A DNA stretch of 57,752 nucleotides from Nesterenkonia sp. F (GTDB lineage Bacteria; Actinomycetota; Actinomycetes; Actinomycetales; Micrococcaceae), in assembly GCF_000220985.1 (NCBI RefSeq), contig NZ_AFRW01000016.1, positions 1 through 57,752 of the forward strand, in the 5' to 3' direction. Within the stretch, counting starts at the first letter, position 1, and each line of letters starts with the position of its first letter. Under the pieces are notes generated by a model, which was not told where the DNA came from, did not search any database, and saw only the letters and a program-made list of their open reading frames with translations. This document shows positions 35,581 to 44,045 of this stretch, piece by piece. The translations under genes were made by a program, and so were the position numbers.

Positions 35581-36732
35581 TCAGCGGGGCGCGTCGTCCC
35601 CAGGGTTCTGCGGGTCTTCATCGGACGGGCGGGACGGATCGGTCGAATCGGGGCGCGGGGACGCGGGGTCCGGCGATCCGTGCTGCGGCGGGGCGTCCTG
35701 CTGAACGGAGGTCGACTGTCCGTAGCCCGGCTGGACCTGAGGCTGCTGGCCGGACGGCTGGCCATACGGCGGCTCGTGCGGCTGCTGGCCGTAGGGCTGG
35801 GAGTATCCCTGCTGGCCATAGGGCTGGCCATAGGGCTGGGCGTAGCTCTGCTGGCCGGACGGCGCGTGGTATCCCTGCTGGCCGTAGGGCTGGCTGTAGC
35901 CCTGCTGCCAGGCCTGCGGTGCTGCGGGCTGCTGCCACGTCTGCTGCGGATAGGCCTGCACCGGGTAGGCCCCGGCCGCCGCGGCGGGAGCCTTCTCGGC
36001 CCGCACCCGGCGCACGTATTCGGTGCTCTGCGGCACCCACAGCAGCACCAGTGCGGCGATGCTGGGCGCGACCACCAGCAGCAGGTTCCACGGGGTGAAG
36101 ATCAGCGAGGCGAGGCTGAGAGCCAGGTAGATCGTGGCGAGGATGCGTCCGACCTGCGAGCCCATCGTGCCGAAGAAGGCCAGCGCATAGTACGGGGCGG
36201 CGAAGGCCACTGCGCCGAAGAGGGCGAGGACGCCGACGGCCGTGAGCATGCTGGCACGTTCGTCATAGGGCATCTCGGTGTAGGGGTACCCCAGGTCGCC
36301 GACGAGGGTCGCCGGGTTCGCGGAGAAGAGGTTCATCGCGACGACGACGCCGCCGATCAGCAGCAGCGTGCCGGCCACCAGCTGCAGGATCATGCTGAGC
36401 ACCAGCGTGATCGGCCGGGATCCGCGCGCCGGTCCCTGCTGGTCGGACGACTGCTGGGTGGTCATCGGCTGTCCCTGAGGCGGACCCTGAGACGGATCCT
36501 GAGACGGATCCTGATACTGAGCCTGTGCCCAGTGCCGCGCGTGCTGGGGCGACTGCGCCTGCTGGTGCCAGCTCTGCTGGTCCTGATCTTGCTGGGTCCA
36601 GCTTGGCTGCGCCCACCCCTGCTGCGACGGGGATTCTCCGGAGGGGCGGTCGTACCGCTGTCCGTACGCCGGCTGTCCGGATGTCGACTGCCGGTACGTC
36701 TGCTGGTCGTGCTCGTCCGGAGAGCTGGTCAT
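35581..36732 (-). CDS. Membrane protein with Q/Y/P/G-rich low-complexity ends
   Basis: A 383-residue protein. Residues ~1-100 are very rich in Gln, Ser and Pro. Four hydrophobic helices follow (about 106-135, 160-180, 185-205 and 210-235), then a ~130-residue tail with repeats such as QPYGQQGY, QPYGQPYG and YGQQPH, and an acidic Pro/Asp end. The composition resembles prion-like or phase-separating segments; similar PYGQ tails occur in actinobacterial membrane proteins fused to various helical cores. Function unknown. GAGGAGGAC about nine bases before ATG 36732 sets the start; an upstream ATG at 36750 lacks it. Confidence 0.65.
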   Translation of the reverse strand: MTSSPDEHDQQTYRQSTSGQPAYGQRYDRPSGESPSQQGWAQPSWTQQDQDQQSWHQQAQSPQHARHWAQAQYQDPSQDPSQGPPQGQPMTTQQSSDQQGPARGSRPITLVLSMILQLVAGTLLLIGGVVVAMNLFSANPATLVGDLGYPYTEMPYDERASMLTAVGVLALFGAVAFAAPYYALAFFGTMGSQVGRILATIYLALSLASLIFTPWNLLLVVAPSIAALVLLWVPQSTEYVRRVRAEKAPAAAAGAYPVQAYPQQTWQQPAAPQAWQQGYSQPYGQQGYHAPSGQQSYAQPYGQPYGQQGYSQPYGQQPHEPPYGQPSGQQPQVQPGYGQSTSVQQDAPPQHGSPDPASPRPDSTDPSRPSDEDPQNPGDDAPR

Positions 36733-36836
36733 GGCTCCGGTCCTCCTCATGCCGGTGGGAACGGTCTCTGATCTCGGCGCTCAGCCTATCGTCCGGCGAT
36801 CCGCGCAGACAGATGCCGTCTGCCAGACTGGTGCCC

Positions 36837-37544
36837 ATGGCATCATCGAGCATCCCCGTCCCGGGCGGCGCCGTCCCACGGCCGACCTCGGCCACCGTCC
36901 ACCTGGTCCGCCACGGCGAGGTCGAGAACCCCGAGAAGGTCCTCTACGGACGGCTGCCCGGCTACGGGCTCTCCGCGCTGGGTCGCCGCATGGCCGACGG
37001 CGTCGCCGATCACTTCGGCCGCCGCGCCGACGCGGGGCGGCCGGTGCATCTGCTGGCGGCCTCGCCGCTGCTGCGCGCCCAGCAGACCGCCGCGCCGATC
37101 GCCGAGCGGCTGGGTCTCGAGACCGTGGGCGAGGACCGTGTGCTGGAGGCGGAGAACGCCTTCGAGGGGCTGTCGAACGTGCGGCGGCACCTGCGCAGCC
37201 CGCGCCGCTGGCCGCTGCTGGTCAACCCGCTGCGGCCGTCCTGGGGCGAGCCCTACACCCAGCAGGTCACTCGCGTGCTCGCCGCGGTGAAGGACCTCTC
37301 CGACCAGGCGGTCGCCGAGCACGGCGACGGCGCGGAGGTCGTCGTCGTCTCCCACCAGCTGCCCATCTGGGTCACCCGGCTGTGGGCCGAGGATCGTCGG
37401 CTGTGGCACGACCCGCGCACCCGCGAGTGCTCGCTGACCTCGATCACCTCGCTGCACATCGGCCCCGAGGGCGTCGAGGCGGTCAGCTATGAGGAGCCGA
37501 ACCGCGAGCTGCTCAAGGACGCGACGGCGCTGCCCGGAGCCTGA
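36837..37544 (+). CDS. Histidine phosphatase family (phosphoglycerate mutase-like) protein
   Basis: A 235-residue histidine phosphatase. The catalytic motif is HLVRHGEVENP (about residues 21-31), and the second His is in VVVSHQLPIWVT. ASPLLRAQQTA is typical of the fold. The substrate is unknown. ATG 36837 follows CAGACT by seven bases with no Shine-Dalgarno. It stands just before the ResA/CcdA/ResB/CcsB genes, the order also known from Mycobacterium tuberculosis Rv0525-Rv0529, so it is part of a conserved block though not proven to act in cytochrome c maturation. Confidence 0.87.
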   Translation: MASSSIPVPGGAVPRPTSATVHLVRHGEVENPEKVLYGRLPGYGLSALGRRMADGVADHFGRRADAGRPVHLLAASPLLRAQQTAAPIAERLGLETVGEDRVLEAENAFEGLSNVRRHLRSPRRWPLLVNPLRPSWGEPYTQQVTRVLAAVKDLSDQAVAEHGDGAEVVVVSHQLPIWVTRLWAEDRRLWHDPRTRECSLTSITSLHIGPEGVEAVSYEEPNRELLKDATALPGA

Positions 37545-37753
37545 GGTCGACGCCCGACGGCGGCTGGTGATCGTCTGGTGAGCGGCCGGTGAGCAGGTGG
37601 TCAGGCCGTACCGAGCTTCCCCTGGTACGGTCCGGCGACGGCGCCGCGCGACGGTGTGCTGTGCGCGCCGTCGGTCACACGAGGACGCCGTCGGTCGGCC
37701 GGCCCTACTACGCGCTGTAGAATTGTGCCGGCGGAGCCGGCCCGCGGCTCCGT

Positions 37754-37778
37754 CCCACGTCGGCGCCGTCGACGTGGG
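37754..37778 (+). promoter_or_regulatory. Hairpin in the leader of the resA-like gene, with upstream promoter
   Basis: The 287-bp spacer 37545-37831 has no gene. TAGAAT (37713-37718) is a plausible -10 for the cytochrome c maturation operon. The predicted leader includes CCCACGTCG/CGACGTGGG (37754-37762 and 37770-37778), a perfect 9-bp hairpin with a 7-nt loop. Whether it regulates is unknown. Confidence 0.35.
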
Positions 37779-37831
37779 TGACCGCCTGCCGGCGCCCCGC
37801 ACTGCAGCCCCGCTCTCCCGAGGAACGCTCC

Positions 37832-38494
37832 ATGACACCTTCGCAGGCTTCGCCGCACGAACCCGCCCCGCAGGGCGGCGCCGCGCGACGGACGATGGGT
37901 CGTCGCGCCGTGCTCGGCGGAGCCGGGCTGCTCGCCGGACTGCTGGCGCTGAGCGCCTGCGGCGCCGACGACGACGGGCTCGCCCAGCAGGCCGGCGACG
38001 ACGGCAAGAACTACGTCGCCGGCGACGGCTCGGTGCAGGAGTTCGCCCCCGCCGAGCGCGGCGAGCCGGTCTCCTTCGAGTCCGAGACCTTCTCCGGCGA
38101 GACCGCCGGCCCCGCCGACTGGCGCGGCGACGTCGTCGTGCTGAACTTCTGGTACGCCGCCTGCGCCCCCTGCCGGCTGGAGGCCCCGGACCTGGCCGAG
38201 CTCCACGCGCAGCACGCTGACCAGGGCGTGCAGTTCTACGGGGTCAACACGCGGGACTCGAAGAGCACCGCGGCGGCCTTCGAGCGGAACTTCGGCATCG
38301 AGTACCCCTCCTTCGAGGACCGCGACGGCGAGGTCATGCTCGCGATGACCGACTACGTGCCGCCGTCGGCGGTGCCGACCACGCTGGTCCTGGACTCCGA
38401 GGGCCGGGTGGCCGCCCGCATCCTCGGCGCCGCCGAGCCGAACATCCTCGACGAGCTGATCTCCACTGCGCTCGAGGAGCGCGCGGAGGCATGA
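37832..38494 (+). CDS. resA: TlpA/ResA-like thiol-disulfide lipoprotein
   Basis: A 221-residue secreted thioredoxin-like protein. The signal peptide has a twin-arginine-like start (GRRAVLGG) and lipobox LSAC. The thioredoxin fold carries FWYAACAPCRLEAP, so the redox motif is CAPC, and a cis-Pro loop SAVPTTLVLD. ResA-like proteins reduce apocytochrome c cysteines before haem attachment. GAGGA lies before ATG 37832. It overlaps ccdA by 4 nt (ATGA), so they are co-translated. Confidence 0.88.
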   Translation: MTPSQASPHEPAPQGGAARRTMGRRAVLGGAGLLAGLLALSACGADDDGLAQQAGDDGKNYVAGDGSVQEFAPAERGEPVSFESETFSGETAGPADWRGDVVVLNFWYAACAPCRLEAPDLAELHAQHADQGVQFYGVNTRDSKSTAAAFERNFGIEYPSFEDRDGEVMLAMTDYVPPSAVPTTLVLDSEGRVAARILGAAEPNILDELISTALEERAEA

Positions 38495-39246
38495 GCGGCA
38501 ACCCCTTCGCCGAGATCGTCACCGACGGCTCGCTGCTGCTCTCCCTGCCGGTGGCCCTGCTCGCCGGTCTCGTCTCCTTCCTCTCGCCCTGCGTGCTGCC
38601 GCTGGTGCCCGGCTGGCTCGGCTACGTCACCGGACTCTCCGGAGTGCAGCTGCAGGACCGTCGGCGCGCCCGTCTGGTGCTCGGGGCCGTGCTCTTCGTG
38701 CTCGGCTTCTCCGTGGTCTTCCTGCTCGTCGGCTTCCTGTTCTCCCAGGCCACCGTGTGGCTGCGGGTCGAGGGCGGCTGGCTGACCCAGGCCCTCGGCG
38801 CCGTCGTGGTGCTCATGGGCCTGGTCTTCATGGGGGTCTTCTCCCCGCTGCAGCGCGAGCGGCGCATCGAGCGCCGCCCGCCCGACGGGCTGCTCGGCGC
38901 CCCGCTGCTGGGCGCGACCTTCGGGCTGGGCTGGGCACCGTGCATCGGCCCCACGCTGGCGGCGGTGCTGGCGATGTCGACCCCCGTCGGCGGCGATCCC
39001 GCCCGCGGCGCGCTGCTGGTCTTCGTCTACTGCCTGGGCCTGGGCATCCCGTTCATCCTCATCAGCATGGGGCTGACTCGCGGCATGCGGGCCGTGGACT
39101 TCTTCCGACGGCATCGCGTCGTCGTCGCCCGCGCCGGCGGCGGCATGCTGATCCTCATCGGCGTGCTCATGCTGACCGGCGTGTGGAACCTGTGGGTCTA
39201 TGCTCTGCAGGACTGGTTCGCCAACGAGGTGAGGTTGCCCATCTGA
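38491..39246 (+). CDS. ccdA: Cytochrome c biogenesis protein CcdA
   Basis: A 251-residue, six-helix membrane protein that carries electrons from cytoplasmic thioredoxin to ResA. The two redox cysteines are in FLSPCVLPLVPGW (helix 1) and LGWAPCIGPTLA (helix 4). GLGIPFILISMGL is typical. Length is normal. It overlaps the preceding and following genes (ATGA and TGATG), in a tight maturation operon. Confidence 0.93.
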   Translation: MSGNPFAEIVTDGSLLLSLPVALLAGLVSFLSPCVLPLVPGWLGYVTGLSGVQLQDRRRARLVLGAVLFVLGFSVVFLLVGFLFSQATVWLRVEGGWLTQALGAVVVLMGLVFMGVFSPLQRERRIERRPPDGLLGAPLLGATFGLGWAPCIGPTLAAVLAMSTPVGGDPARGALLVFVYCLGLGIPFILISMGLTRGMRAVDFFRRHRVVVARAGGGMLILIGVLMLTGVWNLWVYALQDWFANEVRLPI

Positions 39247-41036
39247 TGACCCAGCCGTCCGCCCACCGTGACAACGCGCGCGAGGACGCGCTGACCGAGG
39301 CCACGTCCACCGCCGACGGCGGTGCCGACGGCGGCCCCGGCGCATCCGCCTCCGGCCGGCGCCGCGGCGACGTCGCCGTGCCCGCGCTGGGGCCGGTCGG
39401 CATGCTGCGCTGGGCCTGGACCCAGCTGACCAGCATGCGCACCGCTCTGATGCTGCTGCTCCTGCTCGCCGTCGCCGCAGTGCCCGGTTCGCTGTTCCCG
39501 CAGCGCGTGCAGGGGCAGGCCGCCGTCGAGCGCTGGCTCGACGACCATCCGACGGCCGGGCCGATCCTGGACTCGCTGCAGGTCTTCGACGTCTACTCCT
39601 CGTTCTGGTTCTCGGCGATCTACCTGCTGCTGTTCACCTCGCTGGTGGGCTGCATCATCCCGCGGGCGAAGAAGCATCTGCAGCAGATGACCTCCCCGCC
39701 GCCGCGGACTCCGCGCCGGCTGGAGCGGCTGCCCGAGCACGGCGCCGTGGAGCTCGACGACGGCGGCCCGGCCCCCGAGCAGGCGGTCCGGGAGGCGGCG
39801 CGGATCCTCAAGGGGCGGCGCTACCGCGTCGACGTCCGTGCGGCGAGCACCGACGCCCGCGGCCGCGAGGTGCCCGCCTCGGTGGGAGCCGAGAAGGGCT
39901 ATCTGCGCGAGATCGGCAACCTGCTCTTCCACGTCTCGCTGGTCGGGGTGCTGATCTGCGTGGCCGCCGGCTCGATGTTCAGCTACAGCGGGCAGAAGAT
40001 CGTCACCGAGGGGGAGAGCTTCGTCAACGCGCTGGTCTCCTACGACAACTTCGTGCCCGGCACCGCCTTCGACGAGTCGCAGATGGAGCCGTTCTCGGTG
40101 ACCCTGGACAACTTCGAGCGGATCTTCGACCGGCAGAATCCCAGCCACTACGGCCAGCCGCTGGACTTCACCGCCGACGTCACCGTCCGCGACGAGCCCG
40201 GCGCCGAGCCGGAGGAGCACGAGCTGAAGGTCAACCACCCGCTGACCTTCGGCGGCGCGCGGGTCTTCCTGGTCGGCAACGGCTACGCCCCGGAGATCAC
40301 CGTCCGCGACGGCGCCGGCGACGTCGCCTACTCCGGGCCGGTGGTGGCGCGGGCGCAGGACTCGGTCTACACCTCCACAGTGGTGATCAAGGCCCCCGAC
40401 GCCCGCCCGGAGCAGCTGAGCTTCGTCGGACTGCTGCTGCCCACCGCCCAGGAGGGCGATTCCGGCGCGGCGATCTCGGTGGACCCGGCGCTGCAGAATC
40501 CGCAGCTGCAGCTGAACTCCTACGCCGGCGACCTGGGGCTGGACTCCGGCGAGCCGCAGAACGTCTACGTGCTCGACACCGAGGGGCTGACCGAGCTGAA
40601 CTCCCGGACCTCCGAGTCCGGGGGCCTGTCGCTCGGCGTCGGCGAGACCGCCGAGCTGCCCGACGGGCTGGGGTCGATCAGCTTCGACGGCGTGACGAAT
40701 TACATCGGCATCGACATCCACTACAACCCGGGCAAGACCGGCGTGCTGATCTTCGCGCTGGCCGCGCTGGCCGGGCTGATCCTCTCGCTGTTCCTGCGCC
40801 GGCGTCGCGCGTGGGTGACGGCGACGACGAACGACGCCGGCCGCACGCTGGTCTCCTACGGGCTGCTGGCCCGCGGCGAGGACTTCCGCCTGCGCGAGGA
40901 GACCATCGCGCTGCGGTCCCGATTCGAGAAGCAGTGGCCGGTGCGCGCGCCCGACGCGGCGCAGGACGAGACGCCGACCGACGAGCAGGACGGGCCCGGC
41001 CGACGCGGCCGCGGCGCGTCCCGACGAGAGAAGTGA
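39246..41036 (+). CDS. resB: Cytochrome c biogenesis protein ResB
   Basis: A 596-residue ResB, which with CcsB forms the System II haem export and cytochrome c synthase complex. The N-terminal ~50 residues are a variable Gly/Ala/Asp-rich stretch. Helices follow at about 65-85 (MRTALMLLLLLAVAAVPGS), 120-140 and 225-250, with a large extracytoplasmic domain (residues ~255-495) and a last helix near 500-520 (TGVLIFALAALAGLILSLF). GYLREIGNLLFHVSLVGVL and KIVTEGESFVN are conserved segments. ATG 39246 overlaps the ccdA stop. Confidence 0.92.
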   Translation: MTQPSAHRDNAREDALTEATSTADGGADGGPGASASGRRRGDVAVPALGPVGMLRWAWTQLTSMRTALMLLLLLAVAAVPGSLFPQRVQGQAAVERWLDDHPTAGPILDSLQVFDVYSSFWFSAIYLLLFTSLVGCIIPRAKKHLQQMTSPPPRTPRRLERLPEHGAVELDDGGPAPEQAVREAARILKGRRYRVDVRAASTDARGREVPASVGAEKGYLREIGNLLFHVSLVGVLICVAAGSMFSYSGQKIVTEGESFVNALVSYDNFVPGTAFDESQMEPFSVTLDNFERIFDRQNPSHYGQPLDFTADVTVRDEPGAEPEEHELKVNHPLTFGGARVFLVGNGYAPEITVRDGAGDVAYSGPVVARAQDSVYTSTVVIKAPDARPEQLSFVGLLLPTAQEGDSGAAISVDPALQNPQLQLNSYAGDLGLDSGEPQNVYVLDTEGLTELNSRTSESGGLSLGVGETAELPDGLGSISFDGVTNYIGIDIHYNPGKTGVLIFALAALAGLILSLFLRRRRAWVTATTNDAGRTLVSYGLLARGEDFRLREETIALRSRFEKQWPVRAPDAAQDETPTDEQDGPGRRGRGASRREK

Positions 41037-41047
41037 CGAGGTTCGCC

Positions 41048-42187
41048 ATGCCCACCTTCACCGGTTCGATCGATCAGGAGCTGGCGCAGTACAGCGACCT
41101 GTTCATGCTCATCGCCGCACTGATCTACACCGCCGCCTTCCTGATGTTCGCCCTGGACATCGCGCGCAGCTCGGTGACGATCCGGCGCCTGGAGGCCGAG
41201 CTCGCCGCCGAGCAGGAGGCCGAGCGTGCCGAGCGCTCCGAGCGCGTCCGCGCGACGGCGTCCGCAGGCGCCGGTTCCGCCGGAGCCGGCTCCTCCGACG
41301 CCGGGGAGCCCGGTGCCGGGGACTCCGACGCCGGGGGCTCCGACGCGGCGCCGCGCGCCGTCGAGGCCTCCGCCGAGGACCTCGTCGACGACGAGATGAC
41401 CTACACCGGCCTCGCCCGTCCGTTGGCCAATGTGGCGGTGGCGCTGACCATCCTCGCCGCCCTGGCCCACGGCTTCGCCGTCGGCGCCCGGGCGACGGCG
41501 GCCGGCCGCGTGCCCTGGGGCAACATGTACGAGTTCCTCACCACCGGCGCGTTCGTCGTCGCCGCGGTCTACCTGGTCTCGCTGCTGCGCAAGGATCTGC
41601 GCTTCCTGGGGACCTTCGCCGTCGGGCTGGTCGTGGTGATGATGACGGCGGCGACCATCGGCTTCCCGACGCCGCTGGGCCACCTGCAGCCCTCGCTGCA
41701 GAGCCCCTGGATCGTCATCCACGTCTCCGTGGCGGTGTTCTCCATGGGGCTGTTCACGCTGACCTTCGCGATGAGCGTGCTGCAGCTGATCCAGCATCGT
41801 CGCGAGGCCAAGCGCGCCGCCGGGATGCTGTCCGACACCGGCGGCTGGCAGTTCATGCGCATGGTGCCCTCGGCGATGGCGCTGGAGAACCGGGCCTACC
41901 GGATCAACACCATCGGCTTCGTGACCTGGACGCTGACGCTGATCTTCGGCGCGATCTGGGCGGAGGAGGCCTGGGGCCGCTACTGGGGCTGGGACACCAA
42001 GGAGGTCTGGACCTTCGTGGTCTGGGTCGTCTACGCCGGATACCTGCACGCCCGCGCGACGCGCGGCTGGACCGGCTCGCGCTCGGCCTGGCTGTCGATC
42101 ATCGGCTTCGCCTGCGTGATCTTCAACTTCACCGTGGTCAACACGCTCTTCGCCGGCCTGCACTCCTACGCGGGCCTGCCGGAGTGA
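41048..42187 (+). CDS. ccsB: Cytochrome c biogenesis protein CcsB/CcsA
   Basis: A 379-residue haem-handling membrane protein. The first helix (residues ~16-38) is followed by an unusual ~95-residue charged and Gly/Ala/Ser/Asp-rich linker. The remaining seven to eight helices include WGNMYEF and the WWD-domain segment WGRYWGWDTKEVWTF, which presents haem. HVSVAVFSMG and LHSYAGLP carry the expected haem-ligand histidines. It is the last gene of the System II operon; no cytochrome c gene is in the window. Confidence 0.93.
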   Translation: MPTFTGSIDQELAQYSDLFMLIAALIYTAAFLMFALDIARSSVTIRRLEAELAAEQEAERAERSERVRATASAGAGSAGAGSSDAGEPGAGDSDAGGSDAAPRAVEASAEDLVDDEMTYTGLARPLANVAVALTILAALAHGFAVGARATAAGRVPWGNMYEFLTTGAFVVAAVYLVSLLRKDLRFLGTFAVGLVVVMMTAATIGFPTPLGHLQPSLQSPWIVIHVSVAVFSMGLFTLTFAMSVLQLIQHRREAKRAAGMLSDTGGWQFMRMVPSAMALENRAYRINTIGFVTWTLTLIFGAIWAEEAWGRYWGWDTKEVWTFVVWVVYAGYLHARATRGWTGSRSAWLSIIGFACVIFNFTVVNTLFAGLHSYAGLPE

Positions 42188-42274
42188 GGAGCACCCTGAC
42201 CCTGCGAGCGCGGAGGCTGGCCAGACGCTCTGCGGGCGACTAGCGTCGGGGATCCCGGACGAGAGGAGACCCGC

Positions 42275-42502
42275 ATGACTGCGCGTGACGATCTCAGAGC
42301 ACAGAAGGCGCTGCAGGGAGTCGACTTCCCGGCGTCGAAGGGCGACCTCGTCGCCTATGCCGAGGAGCGCGACGTCGACGCCAAGTCGCTCCAGGCCCTG
42401 CGAGCGCTGCCCGATCAGCGATTCGAGAACATGGACAGCGTGGTCGAGGCCGTGCCCCAGGAGCCCGAGGGACAGGACGCGCCGGGCGGCACCGAGCGCT
42501 GA
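42275..42502 (+). CDS. DUF2795 domain protein
   Basis: A 75-residue protein matching DUF2795: LQGVDFPASKGDLVAYAEERD, then LQALRALPDQRFENMDSVVEAV. The family is small, acidic and of unknown function; it has a helical fold and is widespread in actinobacteria. GAGAGGAGA lies before ATG 42275. TAGCGT (42241-42246) upstream could be a -10. It is followed after 40 bp by a DUF2267 gene on the same strand. Confidence 0.8.
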   Translation: MTARDDLRAQKALQGVDFPASKGDLVAYAEERDVDAKSLQALRALPDQRFENMDSVVEAVPQEPEGQDAPGGTER

Positions 42503-42542
42503 TGCCGTCCGGGGACCGGACGCAGGAAGGAGCAGACCGCCC

Positions 42543-42920
42543 ATGAACACCGACGACGTGACCGAACTGGTGCGGCGGCGCGGAGACTACGCCTCCGAGG
42601 AGGAGGCCCGGCGGGTCATCACCGAGGTGCTGACCGTGCTGGGGAGCCGCGATCTGGGAGGAGAGGCCGCCCGTCTGGCGGCCCAGCTGCCGAGCGGATT
42701 CGCCGAGCTGCTGACCGATCCCGGGGAGGACGCCGGGCGATTCGGCGAGGACGAGTTCATCGAGCGTCTCCGGGGCCGGCTCGACCAGACCGCCGCCCAG
42801 GCCCGCGACGCCGCGCATGCGGTGCTGTCCTCGATCGCCGAAGCGGTCAGCGAGGGGGAGCGGACCGACTTCATGGCCGCCCTGCCGACCGACCTCTCCG
42901 GCTACGCGCGCTGGAACTGA
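42543..42920 (+). CDS. DUF2267 family protein
   Basis: A 125-residue protein of the DUF2267 type: EARRVITEVLTVLGSRDLGGEAARLAAQLPSGFAELL (read in parts), then DEFIERLRGRL and AVLSSIAEAVSEGE. It is two DUF2267-like helical repeats of unknown function, often found in stress-related settings. GGAAGGAG precedes ATG 42543. It is likely co-transcribed with the DUF2795 gene. Convergent with the DUF4229 gene, 64 bp away. Confidence 0.82.
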   Translation: MNTDDVTELVRRRGDYASEEEARRVITEVLTVLGSRDLGGEAARLAAQLPSGFAELLTDPGEDAGRFGEDEFIERLRGRLDQTAAQARDAAHAVLSSIAEAVSEGERTDFMAALPTDLSGYARWN

Positions 42921-42984
42921 CTCCCGAGGCGACGCGCGGACGAGCTGGACGAGCTGCGGCGCCGCGGCTCCGAACGCGGGTCCG

Positions 42985-43374
42985 TCACCTGTGCGGTCGG
43001 TCGTCGTCCGCGCCGTGGTCCGGCCCGTCCACGTCCCGGCGGCCGCCCTGGTCCCGACGCACCTCGCCGGACGGCCGAGCGTTCTGCGGGCGGCCTTCTG
43101 CGGCGTGGTACTGCTCGGCCAGCGCGTCCTCGGCGTCGGCGTCGGCCTGCTGCCGGGCGCCGGTCCTGCGGCGGCCGGAGAAGATCGCGGCCAGCTGCTC
43201 GCCGGCGGCCAGCCGCAGGCGGTCGAAGAAGAGATAGGCCACCGCCCAGGAGACCAGCAGCCCCACCAGGACCGCGAAGGCCAGCGTGAAGCGGCCGAGG
43301 TCCAGGAACATGCACGCGGCGAAGACCAGGCAGAAGGTCGCCAGGCGGATCAGGGAGTACTTGAGGAGCGCCAC
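42985..43374 (-). CDS. DUF4229 family membrane protein
   Basis: A 129-residue protein with two helices (residues ~8-25 and 30-50), LLKYSLIRLATFCLVFAA and LLVSWAVAYLFFDRLR, typical of DUF4229, followed by a hydrophilic tail. DUF4229 genes often lie beside menaquinone genes in actinobacteria, as here. Start GTG 43374 lies six bases after TACAAT (complement of 43381-43386), a clear leaderless start. Divergent from the PLDc_N gene. Confidence 0.78.
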   Translation of the reverse strand: MALLKYSLIRLATFCLVFAACMFLDLGRFTLAFAVLVGLLVSWAVAYLFFDRLRLAAGEQLAAIFSGRRRTGARQQADADAEDALAEQYHAAEGRPQNARPSGEVRRDQGGRRDVDGPDHGADDDRPHR

Positions 43375-43490
43375 CCTTCGATTGTAGGTCGCCGGTCCGC
43401 CGTTCGGCGCATCGGGCGGCTCCCGTGCAGTCCCGGATGCCGCTCGACGTGGAGTGAGCCGACCTGCGCCGATGAACTAGGGTGGCAGGT

Positions 43491-44009
43491 ATGAGGCTGA
43501 TCATTCCGCTCGGGATCGTGGGCCTCGGTCTGGTCATCTACAGCCTGATCGAGTGCGTCCAGACCCCGCGCCATCGCCTGCGGGTGATGGGCAAGGCCGC
43601 GTGGCTCGCGGTCATCGTGCTGGTGCCGGTCATCGGGGCCGGCCTGTGGCTCGGCTTCGGCCGCCGCCGCGGCGACGCGGGCGCCGGCCCGACGGCGCCG
43701 AAGGGCGCCCCCGACGACGACCCGAACTTCCTGCGCACCCTGGAGGTCCAGCGCCGCCAGCGCCAGCGCGAGGAGGAGCTGCGCCGGAAGGAGCAGGAGC
43801 TCGAGGCCCGCGAACGGCGCAAGAAGCCGGACGCCGACCGAGGCGACGCCGACGGTGGCTCGCCGGGCGGCACGGACGCCACGGACAGTTCGGCCGGCAC
43901 GAATGACTCGGGCAGCACGGACGGCTCGAGCGACGACGCCGACGGCACGGACGACGCCGACGACACCCCCGACGCCCCGGGCTCGGACGCGCCGGACCAG
44001 CCCCGCTGA
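43491..44009 (+). CDS. PLDc_N domain membrane protein with charged tail
   Basis: A 172-residue protein. Two helices with the PLDc_N-type segment between them (SLIECVQTPRHRLRVMGKAAW, then LVPVIGAGLWLGFGR) end at about residue 58. A Glu/Arg-rich coiled-coil-like region (residues 83-110) and a highly acidic Asp/Ser/Gly/Thr tail follow. The family function is unknown. ATG 43491 follows TAGGGT (43478-43483) by seven bases; GTG 43482 overlaps the box and is rejected. Convergent with menA, 36 bp away. Confidence 0.78.
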   Translation: MRLIIPLGIVGLGLVIYSLIECVQTPRHRLRVMGKAAWLAVIVLVPVIGAGLWLGFGRRRGDAGAGPTAPKGAPDDDPNFLRTLEVQRRQRQREEELRRKEQELEARERRKKPDADRGDADGGSPGGTDATDSSAGTNDSGSTDGSSDDADGTDDADDTPDAPGSDAPDQPR

Positions 44010-44045
44010 ATCGGCGCGTCGGCGTCGCCCGCGGGCTGCGGAGCC

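Noticed and set aside
36525..36836. Upstream extension of the histidine phosphatase frame
   Set aside because: Reads through the antisense of the Q/Y/P-rich gene; the promoter and start at 36837 fit better.
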